From contig CANGYJ010000013.1 of NCBI GenBank assembly GCA_947458455.1, positions 53,518 through 117,517 on the forward strand: a stretch of DNA of 64,000 nucleotides, in the 5' to 3' direction. Of the stretch, positions 27,601 through 39,600 are shown piece by piece. The DNA is from Verrucomicrobiaceae bacterium. GTDB lineage: Bacteria; Verrucomicrobiota; Verrucomicrobiia; Verrucomicrobiales; Verrucomicrobiaceae. Positions within the stretch are counted from its first letter, which is position 1. Each line of letters begins with the position of its first letter. The notes below the pieces were generated by a model. The model had not been told where the DNA came from. It worked only from the letters and a program-made list of their open reading frames with translations, and did no database searches. A program made the position numbers and the translations under genes.

Positions 27601-30600
27601 GTGTTCGATCTCATTGGCACCACGGGCGGTGGCAGTGTGGAGGCTTCCGGCACCGGGGTTCTTGTACTTGAAGGCAATGTTACCGCCACCGGAATCGGGG
27701 CCAAGACACTCACTCTCGGCGGCTCGTCCACTGCGGCCAACCGCCTGAGCGGCATCATTTCGAATGCCCCGATCTCCTTGGTCAAAGCTGGCGAAGGCTC
27801 GTGGATCACTAGTGGGCTGAATCAATACACTGGCACAACCACGGTGAATGCCGGGGTGCTCCAGGTGGGCCAATCGGGAGCCGGGCGCACCGGCACGGGT
27901 GCCACGACCGTGAACGGTGGTGTTCTGGCTGGCAGTGGCACGATTGAGGGAACGGCGAATGTCACGAATCACACCATCGGAGCGCTCGGCGCAGTGATGC
28001 CCGGTGATAACGCTGGTGCAGCTATCGGCACGCTGACCTTCAATGGCAATCTGCTTGTCAGCAATGGTGCTAGCATGACTTTCGGCATCGCCAGCCGCAC
28101 CCTCAACGATGGAAACATCCTCGGCCAATTGGCCAGCGGCTCCTACGAAGGAGACGGCGGCTACAGCACCCTCTCCTCTACATTGAACCTCTGGAACAAC
28201 AGCGCCGTGCCGGGAGGTGCTCACGACCTCCTCAATATCAACGGCACTCTCACTCTGGGGAGTGCCCTCATCACCATCATGGACAACGGTTACTTCTCCG
28301 GTGCTCAGTTCGGTGACATCCTCGATTTGGGTGACTGGACGGGTTTCGACTCGGTTGGATCGAGCTTCGCTGTCGGCACCAATTATCGCACTGGCGGCAC
28401 TGGCGGTGGAAACCTCCTCCTGCCCACCCTGCCCGGAAATCTGGTCTATGATGTGAGCCAATTCGCCACCAGTGGTGTGCTGGTCATCATCACTGCTCCG
28501 CAAGGTATCCCGGTGCGCATCAGCAGCTACATCGCCAATGGCAGCGGTTCGTGGGACCAGGCCACAAACTGGCGTGCGCAGACCTCACCGGCCACACCGA
28601 ACTCTGCGGCTTCCTTTGCTGCGCTGACCTCGAACATCTCTTCCATCTCCAACATCGCCCTCGATGGAGACAAATTGGTCGGGAAAATGGTCATCGGAGA
28701 TGCTAACAATACCCACAACTTCAACATCGTGGCTGGAGCGAGTGGCTCTCTCCAGATGAACAACGGTAATTTTGGTCGTGCGCTCATTAGCAAGACGCAG
28801 TCCAACAGCAACACGGTCGGGGTGGATGTGATCAACGCGCCCGTGCAGCTTCAATCTGGCCTCAATATCAACGTGAACTCAGGCGGGGCTGCCGCTCGTC
28901 TCGACATCAGTGGCCCCATCAGCGAAACCGGTGCTAGCCGTGAACTCACCATCATGGGCGCAGGGCGTGTGACCTTCAGCGGTACCTCAGCAAATACCTA
29001 CACAGGAGACACCCGCGTCTATAGCCGTGGCTTCGGTGATGCCGGGAATCCTCAGTTGGTGCTTGCGAAGGCTCCTTCGATGTTTGGTGGACTTGCTGGT
29101 GGCACGAATCTCCAGCTCAGCACCTCCACTGGCAGCCAGACAGCCACCATCTCTGGGGATGTGACCGCTCTTTTGGCGGCGGGCATGCCTCTCTCCGGCA
29201 ATTCCAATCTCAACGCGGTGACCACGATTACTTCGGTGAGCTACAACGAGCTGAACAACACCACATCCATTGGACTTTCGACCGCAGCCACCGCCACTGG
29301 CGGGAATGTTTCCACAAACTATGGCAGCTTTGTAACTTCGCTAGTCTCGCAGAATTTCACTGCCAACACCACCAATAACAGCGCCGCAGTTGACCTTACT
29401 GGCGGCGGGACGACGCAGGGATTCTTTGTGGGCATGCCTGTCAGCGGTCCCGGTATTCCAGCTGGTGCCACCGTGGCATCCGTGACCAATAGCACCCGGT
29501 TCAACATTTCATCGAATGCCACTGCTACTGGCACCGGGGTGACCGTTGCAGCGATGCCTCCGACAACAAACAGTGGCAGTAATACCCTATTCACAAACAC
29601 CACTTCTGGCCTTTACGTCGGCATGCCTCTTTCTGGGCCTGGAATCCCCAGCGGTGCCACGGTGGCGAGCATTTTGACTTCTACAGTCTTCACCCTTTCG
29701 GCTCCGCTCACTTCCGGCGGTGTCCGACAGGCTTCTTTTGGGGCCACCGTCGCTAACGGAGCGATCACCAGCAGCAATCTCTTCATCGGCAATGTCAGTC
29801 TCGGCGGCTTGGGCAGCACAGTGGTGCACCTTGGTGGCAGTGAGCAGATCGCCAATAACACCGTGCTTCGTTTTGATGGCGGCAATGGTTTGGCGGCGAC
29901 GGGGAATGGTGGCAACAACCCCTATTTCAAACTTATGGGCTTCGATGAGACCGTTGGTGGCCTTTCCGACTTCACGGCGAGCGGGGTGATCGAAAACTCC
30001 GAGGGTGAGGCCATTTCTCGCACCGGCACGCTGACTCTCCAGACCACCGCAGGCAAAGAGGACAGCTTCAACGGCTTCCTTCGTAACCGCGCCAACAATG
30101 ACGGCACAGGCCTGCTCAACCTCGTCGTCACCGGCACTGGAACGCAGTCCCTTTCCTTGGGTAATATCAACTACTTCGGCTCCACCACGATCACCAGTGG
30201 TGCCCGCTTGAATCTCCGCACCACCAATAACTTCAACAGCTTCGTGAGAAATGATGGTGTGCTCGGCCTGCAAACCGTGAATGACACTCTTAACTTCAAC
30301 AAGATCGTCACCGGCTCCGGCTCCGTCATTCGCGATGGTGGCAGCGGAACTTTGAACGTTGGTACGCCTAACCAGCAAGTGCTCTTCCGCCGCGGAAACG
30401 CAGTCGTTACTGTTGGCACCACAGAAGGATTGGTGCTTGGCACACCCGTTTCAGGCGCAGGCATCCTCAATAACACCTTCATTTCAGAGATCATCAGCCC
30501 CACTCAATACAAGATCAGCCAAGCCCCTGTGAATCAGGATAGTCTCCTAGGCTCACAGGTAACCCTGAGCTATCTGGGGCGCCTCAACAAGACAGGCTCT

Positions 30601-33600
30601 GCCACCGTTAAGGATTCGCAGACGGTCAATATCAGTTCCACCTCGGGGCTGGCGGCAGGCATGGCGGTGTCTGGCTCGGGTATCCCAGCTGGTAGTGTCA
30701 TCCTGAGTGTCATCAACGCCACTCAGTTCACCATCTCGGCGCCCTCGGATCTAAACACGACGGGCCAGACGCTCAATTTCGGCAACTTGAACACTTACGG
30801 AGGCGGCTTCTCCTTCCTTGACGGCGGTGCGGCGAATTTCAACACGCCTGTCAATATCGGTGGCGCGGGAGTCTTCATCAAAGGACTCGAGAACCTGACC
30901 ACAGTGAACTGGAACCAGGCTGTGACGGTCACAGGTGGCGGCGTGCGCCTCAAGGGCACAGGTGATAACATCCTTAACGGTGCCGTTTTGAACATCAATG
31001 CGGCCACAAGCATCAACGGAGTCCTCGAAGTACTTGGCGGTGATGTGCGTCTTCGCGGAACGAATGGTCTCATTTACGGTGCTGGCCTCACCCAGATCCG
31101 CATTGGTGGTCATGGCAGCACGCTGGGTGGAAATACGGCTCCGGCCCTAAACATCATCAACACGGCCGTGCTTGCCGATGACAACATCGCTTTGGATTCA
31201 ACCGGCAATCGGCCCGACCGCGTGCCCAATGCTGCACCCATCGTGTTTGACGGCGGCCGGCTTACCTTTGTCGGAACCGGAGTTTCAACGCATGCTTCTA
31301 CAATCACCTTCAATGAAACTCTCGGTGCACTCAACTTTGCCAGTGGCTCGAATCTGATTCTCACCACCACAACGAACGCCAGCAGCGTGGCTGGATCGAG
31401 CAAACTGACTTTCTCTGGCTTCAGCGGACGCTCTGCAGGTGCCACCGTTGTTTTTGACAGCGTGGTTTCGAATGAGGACTCGGGTGCCCGCACGGCCATT
31501 ACCGGGCTCACCAACACAAACAATTTTATCGGTGGGTGGGCCATAAGCTCCACCATTCAAGGTTCCCAGGCCTATGAATGGGCGTTTGTGGATGGTGGTG
31601 GTCTCGTCCAGCCTTTTGGCAGTGGCCAATATACGACGGAGACGGCTGCCACTTGGAATAACACGAACAAGCACGTCAAAATGTCGGCTAACCAGACAGT
31701 GACGACGAACGCCGACGTGGCTTCCTTGAATATGCAGAACGGCGGCTCCACCCTGACATTGAACGGTGGAACGAGACTCGCGGTGCATAGCGGTGGTATT
31801 CTCGCTTCCCGAGGTACCCAGACCATTTCCGGCAATGGCTTCCTCACCGCAGGTTCAGGAGGCGGTTACGAACTGATGGTCCATCTGCCGACGAACCAGA
31901 TGAACATCAATTCGCAGATCCGTAACAATGGTAGCAACGCGGTATCCCTGACGAAAGCGGGGCGTGGCACCCTTGTTCTCAATCCACAAAGCTCCCGCAC
32001 CGGGGCATTTGGAACGGGAAGCGATACCCTCAATATCACCTCCGGTGGAAATGCGGATATCTTCGTCGGTTCCACGGTCAGCGGCACCGGCATCCCGGCG
32101 AATACGCTGGTGAAGGCGATCAGCGGCAATACCATCACCCTCTCCCAGAAGACGACCCAGAACACTGGTGGTACCGGTCTTACCTTTGGTGTTGCCAACA
32201 CCTTCACTGGAGCTATGACCGTCAATGAGGGGATTCTTGAGATTTCTCGTGAGGAGAGCCTGGGAGCCAATCCTGCCGCTTTCGTTGCCAACCAACTCGT
32301 TCTGAATGCAGGCCGTCTGCGTGCGAATTCGACCTTCGTGATGGATGACGCCAATCGTGGCATCACCGTCGGTGTGGGAGACGCCCAAATCAGTGTGGCC
32401 AATTCCCGTCTTCTCGTGTTGGCCGGCGGTTCGGGTGCGCCTTTGGGCACCTCTTACATTGATGGCAGTCGTGGACGTTTCATTTTCCAAGCAGATAGCA
32501 ACAATGAAGGTGCTCTCGAAATCCGCGGAAATAATGACTTATCTGGCGGTCTCGAGACGGCTGGATCACGCATTGGCCGCACCGCTTCGATCAGTTCGAG
32601 CTTTGATGCGGGAACCCGCACTATTCGAATCAGTCCAGCTCTCGCCTCCTCACTCAATGTGGGTGAGTCTGTGGCCTCCTCAACCACCGCATTTGGAATC
32701 CCTGCAGGCTCGGTGATCACCTCGATTGATGTGGCGAACGGCCTTGTCACCATCGACAAGGACATCACCAATGACGGCGCAAGCATTAACCTCGAGTATG
32801 GTGGCTTCAATGTGATGCGCCTGACAGGAGACAATACGATTGGGTTTGTTCGTATCCTTGGTTCTGAAATTGACCTTCGCGGCACAAATACCCTCACCGA
32901 AGATGTGCAGGTCAATTCAGGCTTCTTGAAACTCGGCCACGCAGGCGCTGGCACCAATACATTCAGCTCCGCTAATGGAAGCCTCTCTATCAACGCGGGT
33001 GAGATCGTTCTCGATAGCCCTACCGCGCTGCTGAGCGCGAATCCAGATGGCTATCGTCTGAATCTCAATGGAGGGATTTTGAACCTGAATGGAAATGACA
33101 CCCGTGTGTCCTCACTCACCGGCAGTGGAGCGGTGACCAGTGATGCCGTTGGTATCGCCAAAATCAGCGTCACCTCGAACGATAGCTTCTCCTTCTCAGG
33201 CACCTTTCGGAACAGCTTTGTGTCCTCTGGAACAGTGTCTCTTGAGAAGAATGGCTCGGGTGTGCTCTCCCTCACGGATACGCTCAGTACCTATTCTGGC
33301 CCTACAATCATCAATGGTGGGGTTCTCAATGCCGCCTCCATCGGTTTCTCTACCTTCCCTAGCAGCATTGGCGCGGCCACCTCGGCGGCTTCGAACTTGG
33401 TGCTCAATGGCGGTGCTCTTCGATACAACAATACTTCAGCATTCACCACGGACCGTTCTTTCACTCTGGGCGTGGGCGAAAACGCTGGAGCGCTCATTGC
33501 GGATGGCTCCCGTCTCGGTGCGGTCAGTCGCTGGGGCACGACCACCTCTCCGTTGATTGGCTTCAGCGGATCTGGTTCACGCACCTTGATGCTTGGTGGT

Positions 33601-36600
33601 AACAACCGGGGTAACAACGAGTTCAATCTCAGCCTTGGAGATGGTCTCGGTGGCGCCACCTCGCTGACGAAAACGGGGAATGGCACCTGGGTGGTGGGTT
33701 CCTACGCGGGTAAGGAGAGCGGTATCATTTATTCCTCGAAAACCACCGCCGGTAATGTCACGGTAACCATGACGAATACCAACGGCATTACCGTCGGTCA
33801 GCAGGTATTTGGCGCAGGCATCCCTTCTGGTGCTACGGTTGTTAGCATTGTCCCTGGAGTCAGTGTGAATTTGAGTGTGCCTGCGACAAGTGCGGGAAGC
33901 CCGGCGCTACGTTTTGGCAAAGGTGTGACCAGCGGCAGCACGGTGGTTTCTGTATTGGACACCACGGGTGTGCGTGTTGGGCAGCAGGTCGTGGGCACTG
34001 GCATCCCGGTGGGAGCCACCGTGGTCAGCATCAATCCGGGTGTGAGCGTCACACTCAGCACCGCAGCCACTGTCACTGGAGACCCCGTGCTACGCTTTAG
34101 CGGTAACAGCTACACAGGAGAGACCTTGGTGCTCGCAGGCATGCTCGCTGCCACGGTGGACGGTGCTTTCGGTGAGTTCGGTGGAGCAGGGGTCGTGGTG
34201 GGCGGTGGCACCAATGGTGCCACGACTCTCGGCAATCAGAATGCCACCGTTGACCTTCGTAATGTGCAGTACACCACGGTCGAGCAGATGACCCTGGCTG
34301 GCGGCACCCTGGCCACCACGACCGGCAACAGCCTGTGGTCTGGTAATGTCAACATTCTGGCAAATTCCAACATCCTCGTGGGCGAGAACGCCACGCTCAC
34401 ACTCAACCGCACTTTAACTGGCGGCGGTTCCATTACCCAGCTTGGCGATGGCGTTTTGATCCTCTCCGGCTCGGTTGATGCCAACTCACGCAATGCCGCG
34501 CCTGCAGGGCTTAACCCGAACTATACCGTCCAAGCAGGTACTCTTAGGCTCGATTATTCCACGAATGGCAGCAGCAAGCTGGCCGACGTGGGCAGCCTCA
34601 CGCTCGGCGGCAGCCGTCTTGGCGGTGCTCTGGAACTAACCGGCGGAAACCACATCGAGATCGTCTCGGCCACCACCATTGGCCAAGGCAGCAACCGAGT
34701 CAGCCGACTCTCCGGCACATCCATCCTCCAAATGAATGCCATATCCGTCGTAGCAGGGTCTTCTGTTGATTTCTCCGCAAACGACATCGCCAGCACGGAT
34801 ACCAATAACACGAATGGCATTCTCGGCGGCTGGGCTACCGTTGGCGGTAATGACTGGGCTGCGAAGAGCACGTTTACCGAAGCGCTTGTTGATTCAACCA
34901 TAAGCACGGGTGCTGATAAGATGATCCGCGGTTTCACCGGCTACCTCAACAGCAGCGCAGCCAATGACTGGCTGTCTCCCACGACTGCTAACAACGGTGC
35001 CAACATCAGCATCATGGGACCGAGCACCCAGAATGGTCGCACGCCGAACACGCTGCGCTTCAATACTCCCAACAACACGCTCAATAAGCGCGACATGACG
35101 GTCACCCTCACTGGCACTAATACGCTTCAGGCGGGTGGCATCCTTGTCGGTAGCGGTATGGGAGGAGATTCCGCCGTTATTGACGGACAGGGTAGGCTCA
35201 CTGGCGGTGCCGGATCGAATGCCGAGCTTCGCATCTACCAGAACAACCTCGCCGCGCCGATGGAAATCTCCGCCGCCATTGCGAATCTTGCCCCGGCATC
35301 GCTCGCGGCCAGCACAGGAAGCGGCAGCAATACAATCTCCGGTGTAAATGTCGCGGGTCTGGCTGCTGGACTGACCGTCAATGGCACGGGCATCCCAGCC
35401 AATGCCACCATCAGTCGTATCGACATCACGGATGCGGTAAATCAGATCGGCAACATCGTGCTCAATGGCAACGCAACCGCCACGGGAGCCACCACGCTAA
35501 ACTTCACCCCCGTGGCGAATGGCTTGGTAAAGAATGGCGCAGGAAACCTCATCCTCTCTGGTTCTAACACCTATTCCGGCGTCACATCGCTCAATGCCGG
35601 CACTCTGACCATCAATCAACTCTCGGTCTCTGGCTGGCCTTCCACGGCTGTCAGTGCCATCAGAGTGAATCCTGTCCGCACGGTTCAATTGGTGGAAACG
35701 GCTGGGCTCACTTTTGGTCAGGTCGTCAGCGGCACCGGCCTGCCTCCTGTATCCACTACGGCCGCCAATACCATCGCGGGTCAGTTCTCCATTACAGTGA
35801 GTAGCACAGTAGGACTCTCAACCGGCCTGCCAGTCGTCGGGGCTGGTATTCCTCCTGGAACGACCATTCAGAGCATCGTGGGAAATACCATCAATCTGAA
35901 CAATCAGGCCACGGCAACTGCCAATGGTCAGAACCTCCAGTTTGGCGGTGCCTTGATCTCCTCCATCAATAGTGATGAGCAGATCACGCTCACCAATGGC
36001 TCTACCTTGTCGGCCACCTTGGGTCTCAATTATAGCGCAGTGACGGCCCTGACGGGTTCCATCGGTATTAGAACGACCAATAATTCCCAAGTGATCACCC
36101 TTGATGCGGGTGGTCTTACCACTGCCGGCATTACCCGCGGCCAGTCCATCAGCGGGCCGAATATCCCTGTGGGTGCCGTGGTGGAAACCATTCTTGATGC
36201 CAACCGCTTCACCATCTCCCTCAATGCTACCGGCACCGGCACCAATGCCACCACCTTTGCCGCTGCGACGATCTTTACTGGTACACTCGCCTCTACCACG
36301 ACGAGTGCCGCTCGTGTCAGCCTGCCTAGCACGGCGGGCCTGACGCTCGGCCAGACGATCAGCGGCACCGGCATTCCGGCTGGAGCTACCATCGTTCGCA
36401 TCGTGGACGGACATAATGTCGATATCAGCGCCCCAGTGACGAGCGCAGGTCAGAACAACCTCACCTACGGGGTCAGTGGTGATATTCGCACTGCTTCGAC
36501 CACCAACGGCAGCAATGCTGTGACCTTTGCCTCGGCCGTCACCGATCTCCAGGTGGGCCAGAGCATCACGGGCAATGGTATCCCTGCCGGTGCCATCATC

Positions 36601-39600
36601 ACCTCCGTCATCAGCCCCACCCAAGTCACCATCTCTTCGGCGGCCACTGCCACCGCGAGCAGCTCGCTCATTCTGTCCTATCCTCTCCAGGCGGTGAGCC
36701 GTTCTGGCACCACGACCAGCGGCAGCTCTACAGTGACGCTTTCGACTCCGGTGGGAGCAATCTCCGTCGGTCATAAGGTGTCTGGCCCAGGCATTCCCGA
36801 GGGTGCCACGGTCGTCGCCGTCATCAGCCCCACGGAAATCACCATTTCTTCGCCCGCATTTGCCACGGGAGCTGCTGCGGCTCTTAGCTTCGCAGGCGCA
36901 GCCAGCAGTGTCGGTGCCTCGCTGAATGTGGCGGGTAACTTGGTGCTCAATGGAGGCGTCCTCCAATACAACGGCACCAGTGCCGTGTCTGACCGCGGTA
37001 TCACGGTGGCCTCCAACGGCATTCTCGATGTGGGTAATGCGCACACGCATCTCGTCATGGCGGGGAATATCATCACTCCGGCCGCTGAGGATTCCTATTC
37101 GATCGTCAAATTTGGCGCTGGCCTTCTTGAATTGCGCGGAACCGCCAATCAGGGACTCATCTCGGGTGGTGGCTACGGCCTTGAGGACCTCGTGGTCAAC
37201 GATGGGACGCTCCGTCTCAAAGCCACTGTCTCGGATCAGTTCCTCCGCAACGATACGGGTTCACTCACCATGAATGGTGGTGCCTTTGAGCTCTTTGGCT
37301 CAGCTGACCGCAGCACCACCCAGAATTTCGTCAGCGCATTTACCGCAGGCGCTGGTGCCTCCATCATCCGGGTGGCAAACACCGGCAACGTGGACACGCG
37401 GCTCAATCTCCAGGATTCCACCTCTCCAACCAAAGTGAACTTCCAAAAAGGTAGCTCGCTCCTCTTTGTGGAAGACCACAATGGCACCGGCAATGCCATC
37501 ATCTCGCTTGCAGGCCAGTTCGGCACGGATGTTCAGGTCGTCCTGCCTCGTGCCACCTATCGCACGGGTATCGATGTGCAGAATCCAGGGGTCAATTACT
37601 TCGCCTTTGTGGATGGCAATGGTTACGACGTCATCGCTTCCGATAACATCAGCATCGGCGGTGCGAATGCGCACACCATCCGCGGGAATCTGGCGGACTG
37701 GGAGACGTTCATGAACGTCATGGACGGCGCTCTGAGTTCCACCGCCTTCTACGGCGTCACCAACTCAAATGCCTCCGTGAACACCATCCGCTTCTACAAT
37801 AGCGATTTCTCCCGCGCCGCTCGCTTCACCTCAGGCAATACCGAAGTTACCAATATCGACACCACCAACCTCGTCGTTGGCCAGGTGGTTCGTGCCAACG
37901 AGAATATTCTCCCCTTCGGCACCACCTTCACCATCATTTCGATCGATACGGCAAACAATAAGATCGTCCTAAGTGCGCCGGCACAGGCGACCTCCACCAC
38001 GGACCGTCTCCTCATCCCGGACCTCCATAAGAGCACGATCACCATCTCCGACACTCTCAACGTCGTCGGTGGAGCCATCCTCCAGACCACCCATGCCGGG
38101 AACCACGTCAATTCGATCACGGGTGGCGTGCTCACCTCCGGTCTCAACAACTCCGATGGAGCCAGTGCGGATCTCATCATCCATAACTGGAACCCACAAC
38201 TCCCTCTCACGATTTCCTCCACCATTGGAAATAACCCCACCAGCGGCCGCAAGATCAACCTCGTGCATACCGGTGACGGCACCACAGCCCTCGCAGGTGC
38301 GAACACCTACACGGGTGAGACATTCCTTCAGGGCGGCGTCCTCCGCCTGGATTCCCTTCTTGCCCTGCCGTCGGACAATATCACCTACCTCGACGGTGGT
38401 GTCATCGGCCTCAATTACTCGGGCACCTTCAACCGTGGCCTGAGTGATCCTGCTGTCCTCACTCCCGCCACCGCCGGTCGAGTTCGGTGGACGAGCAGTG
38501 GTGGTTTTGCCGCTTACGGCGCAGAACGCACGGTCAGCATCAATGGAGACAATACCACACCTCTCGTCTGGGGATCTGGCGGTTTTGTTCCCGATAACGA
38601 CTCACTCATCCTCGGTGCACAAGATTCGGACAACAGGCTGGTTTTTGCCAATGCCATCGATCTCGGTCGTAAAGACCGCATGGTCCAGGTCGTTTCCGGC
38701 AGGTCTGGCACCATCGCCGAAGCTCGCCTGAGTGGTGTCATCACCAGTGACGGTGGTTCCCTCATCAAAGTGGGCACGGGCACACTTGAGATCACCAATG
38801 ACAACGCCAATCACAACGGCGGCATTGTTCTCGCCGAAGGCACTCTGGCGAATGCCAGCGGTTTGGCCTCTGCGCAGAGAGCCTTTGGCACCGGAACGGT
38901 CAGCATCGGCACCACGACGGATACCCGCTCGGTGGGAGCGCACCTCACTTTGGACCTACGTCCGACGCAGTCGATCAACATGGCCAACAACATCATCGTC
39001 GGTTCCGCCAATCACTCCGGACTTTCCATGGTCCAACTTGAGAACAACACCCGCGTTACGGCCCTCTCCGGTTCCATCACCCTCAATCGTCCTACCGGCC
39101 GGAACTTCCTTGTTCAGACCGGCGGCACCACGACGAATGTGGCACTCAGCGGAGCCATCAGCGGCACGGGCGGCTTCACGGTCAATGGTGGCGGCACTGT
39201 GACGCTTTCCGGCACCGTGCCTAACACCTACGGCACACTCGCCACGGCACCCACTGCGGCCTTTGATGGTTCCACCGTCGTCCGTGCGGGCACTCTTCGG
39301 GTCACTTCCAGTGGTGCCCTCTCCGGGGGTGCTATTGAGCTGGGTGATGCCACCACCGCCCTCGCCAGCGTTGCCCGTGCTACTAGCGGCGCTTCCGTGC
39401 TTGGCACGGATCGCGATACTGTCTCCTTCTCCGCTGATAACCGCGAATCTCTCGGTGGTGCCTTTGTCAGCAATGCCAATGGCCTCTTTGATGCCTCAGG
39501 CGGCTTCCTCACCTTCCCAAATGCCTTCGGTGCTTTCTACAATGTCAGCACCACGATAGATGGATTGAGCTTTGCCCCCGGTAGCGAGGGCACCCGCATC

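Larger units (their letters stand above)
9750..35640 (+). repeat. Eight copies of a ~270-residue higher-order repeat within the giant gene
   Basis: Each copy runs in the same order: an NRL-type opening strand, a GG.L strand, a weakly conserved beta stretch, a (G)GWA(V/I) or PWA motif followed by FATY-like residues, NSL.L strands, SGGILA, a GRELIVH-like strand, and finally a GLTK.G.GTLSL / YTGTT.INGG beta-strand repeat. Approximate copies: 9750-10620, 11000-11800, 16560-17440, 17900-18790, 19800-20720, 21160-22030, 31200-32270 and 34570-35640. The second and fifth copies keep the order but lose parts of the motifs. Confidence 0.65.
3820..38020 (+). repeat. Family of ~43 dispersed 'GIPAG' modules inside the giant gene
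   Basis: A 45-60 residue unit recurs with the pattern: short beta-strand (NTVTVAS-like), GL.VGQ.VSG.GIPAGT.ITAI, then a strand like TITLS, A.ATGT and a closing LTFG. The first copy is at about 3829-3980 and the last at about 37842-38010. Clusters include 3.8-4.5, 7.6-8.05, 8.99-9.62, 22.1-22.86, 23.1-23.57, 29.1-29.75, 33.74-34.1 and 35.3-36.9 kb. Copies are diverged in DNA sequence. I counted 43 by eye; weak copies make the number approximate. I know of no named domain for it. Confidence 0.85.

Noticed and set aside
26827..28503. Minus-strand frame of 558 codons inside the giant gene
   Set aside because: Antisense to the repeat protein, low-complexity Ala/Arg/Gly-rich, no start context or domain. 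The same holds for the many other minus-strand frames in 3.6-40.8 kb.
3820..38020. CRISPR-like or simple tandem DNA repeat array
   Set aside because: The repetition is at protein level in one reading frame, with diverged DNA and irregular spacing.
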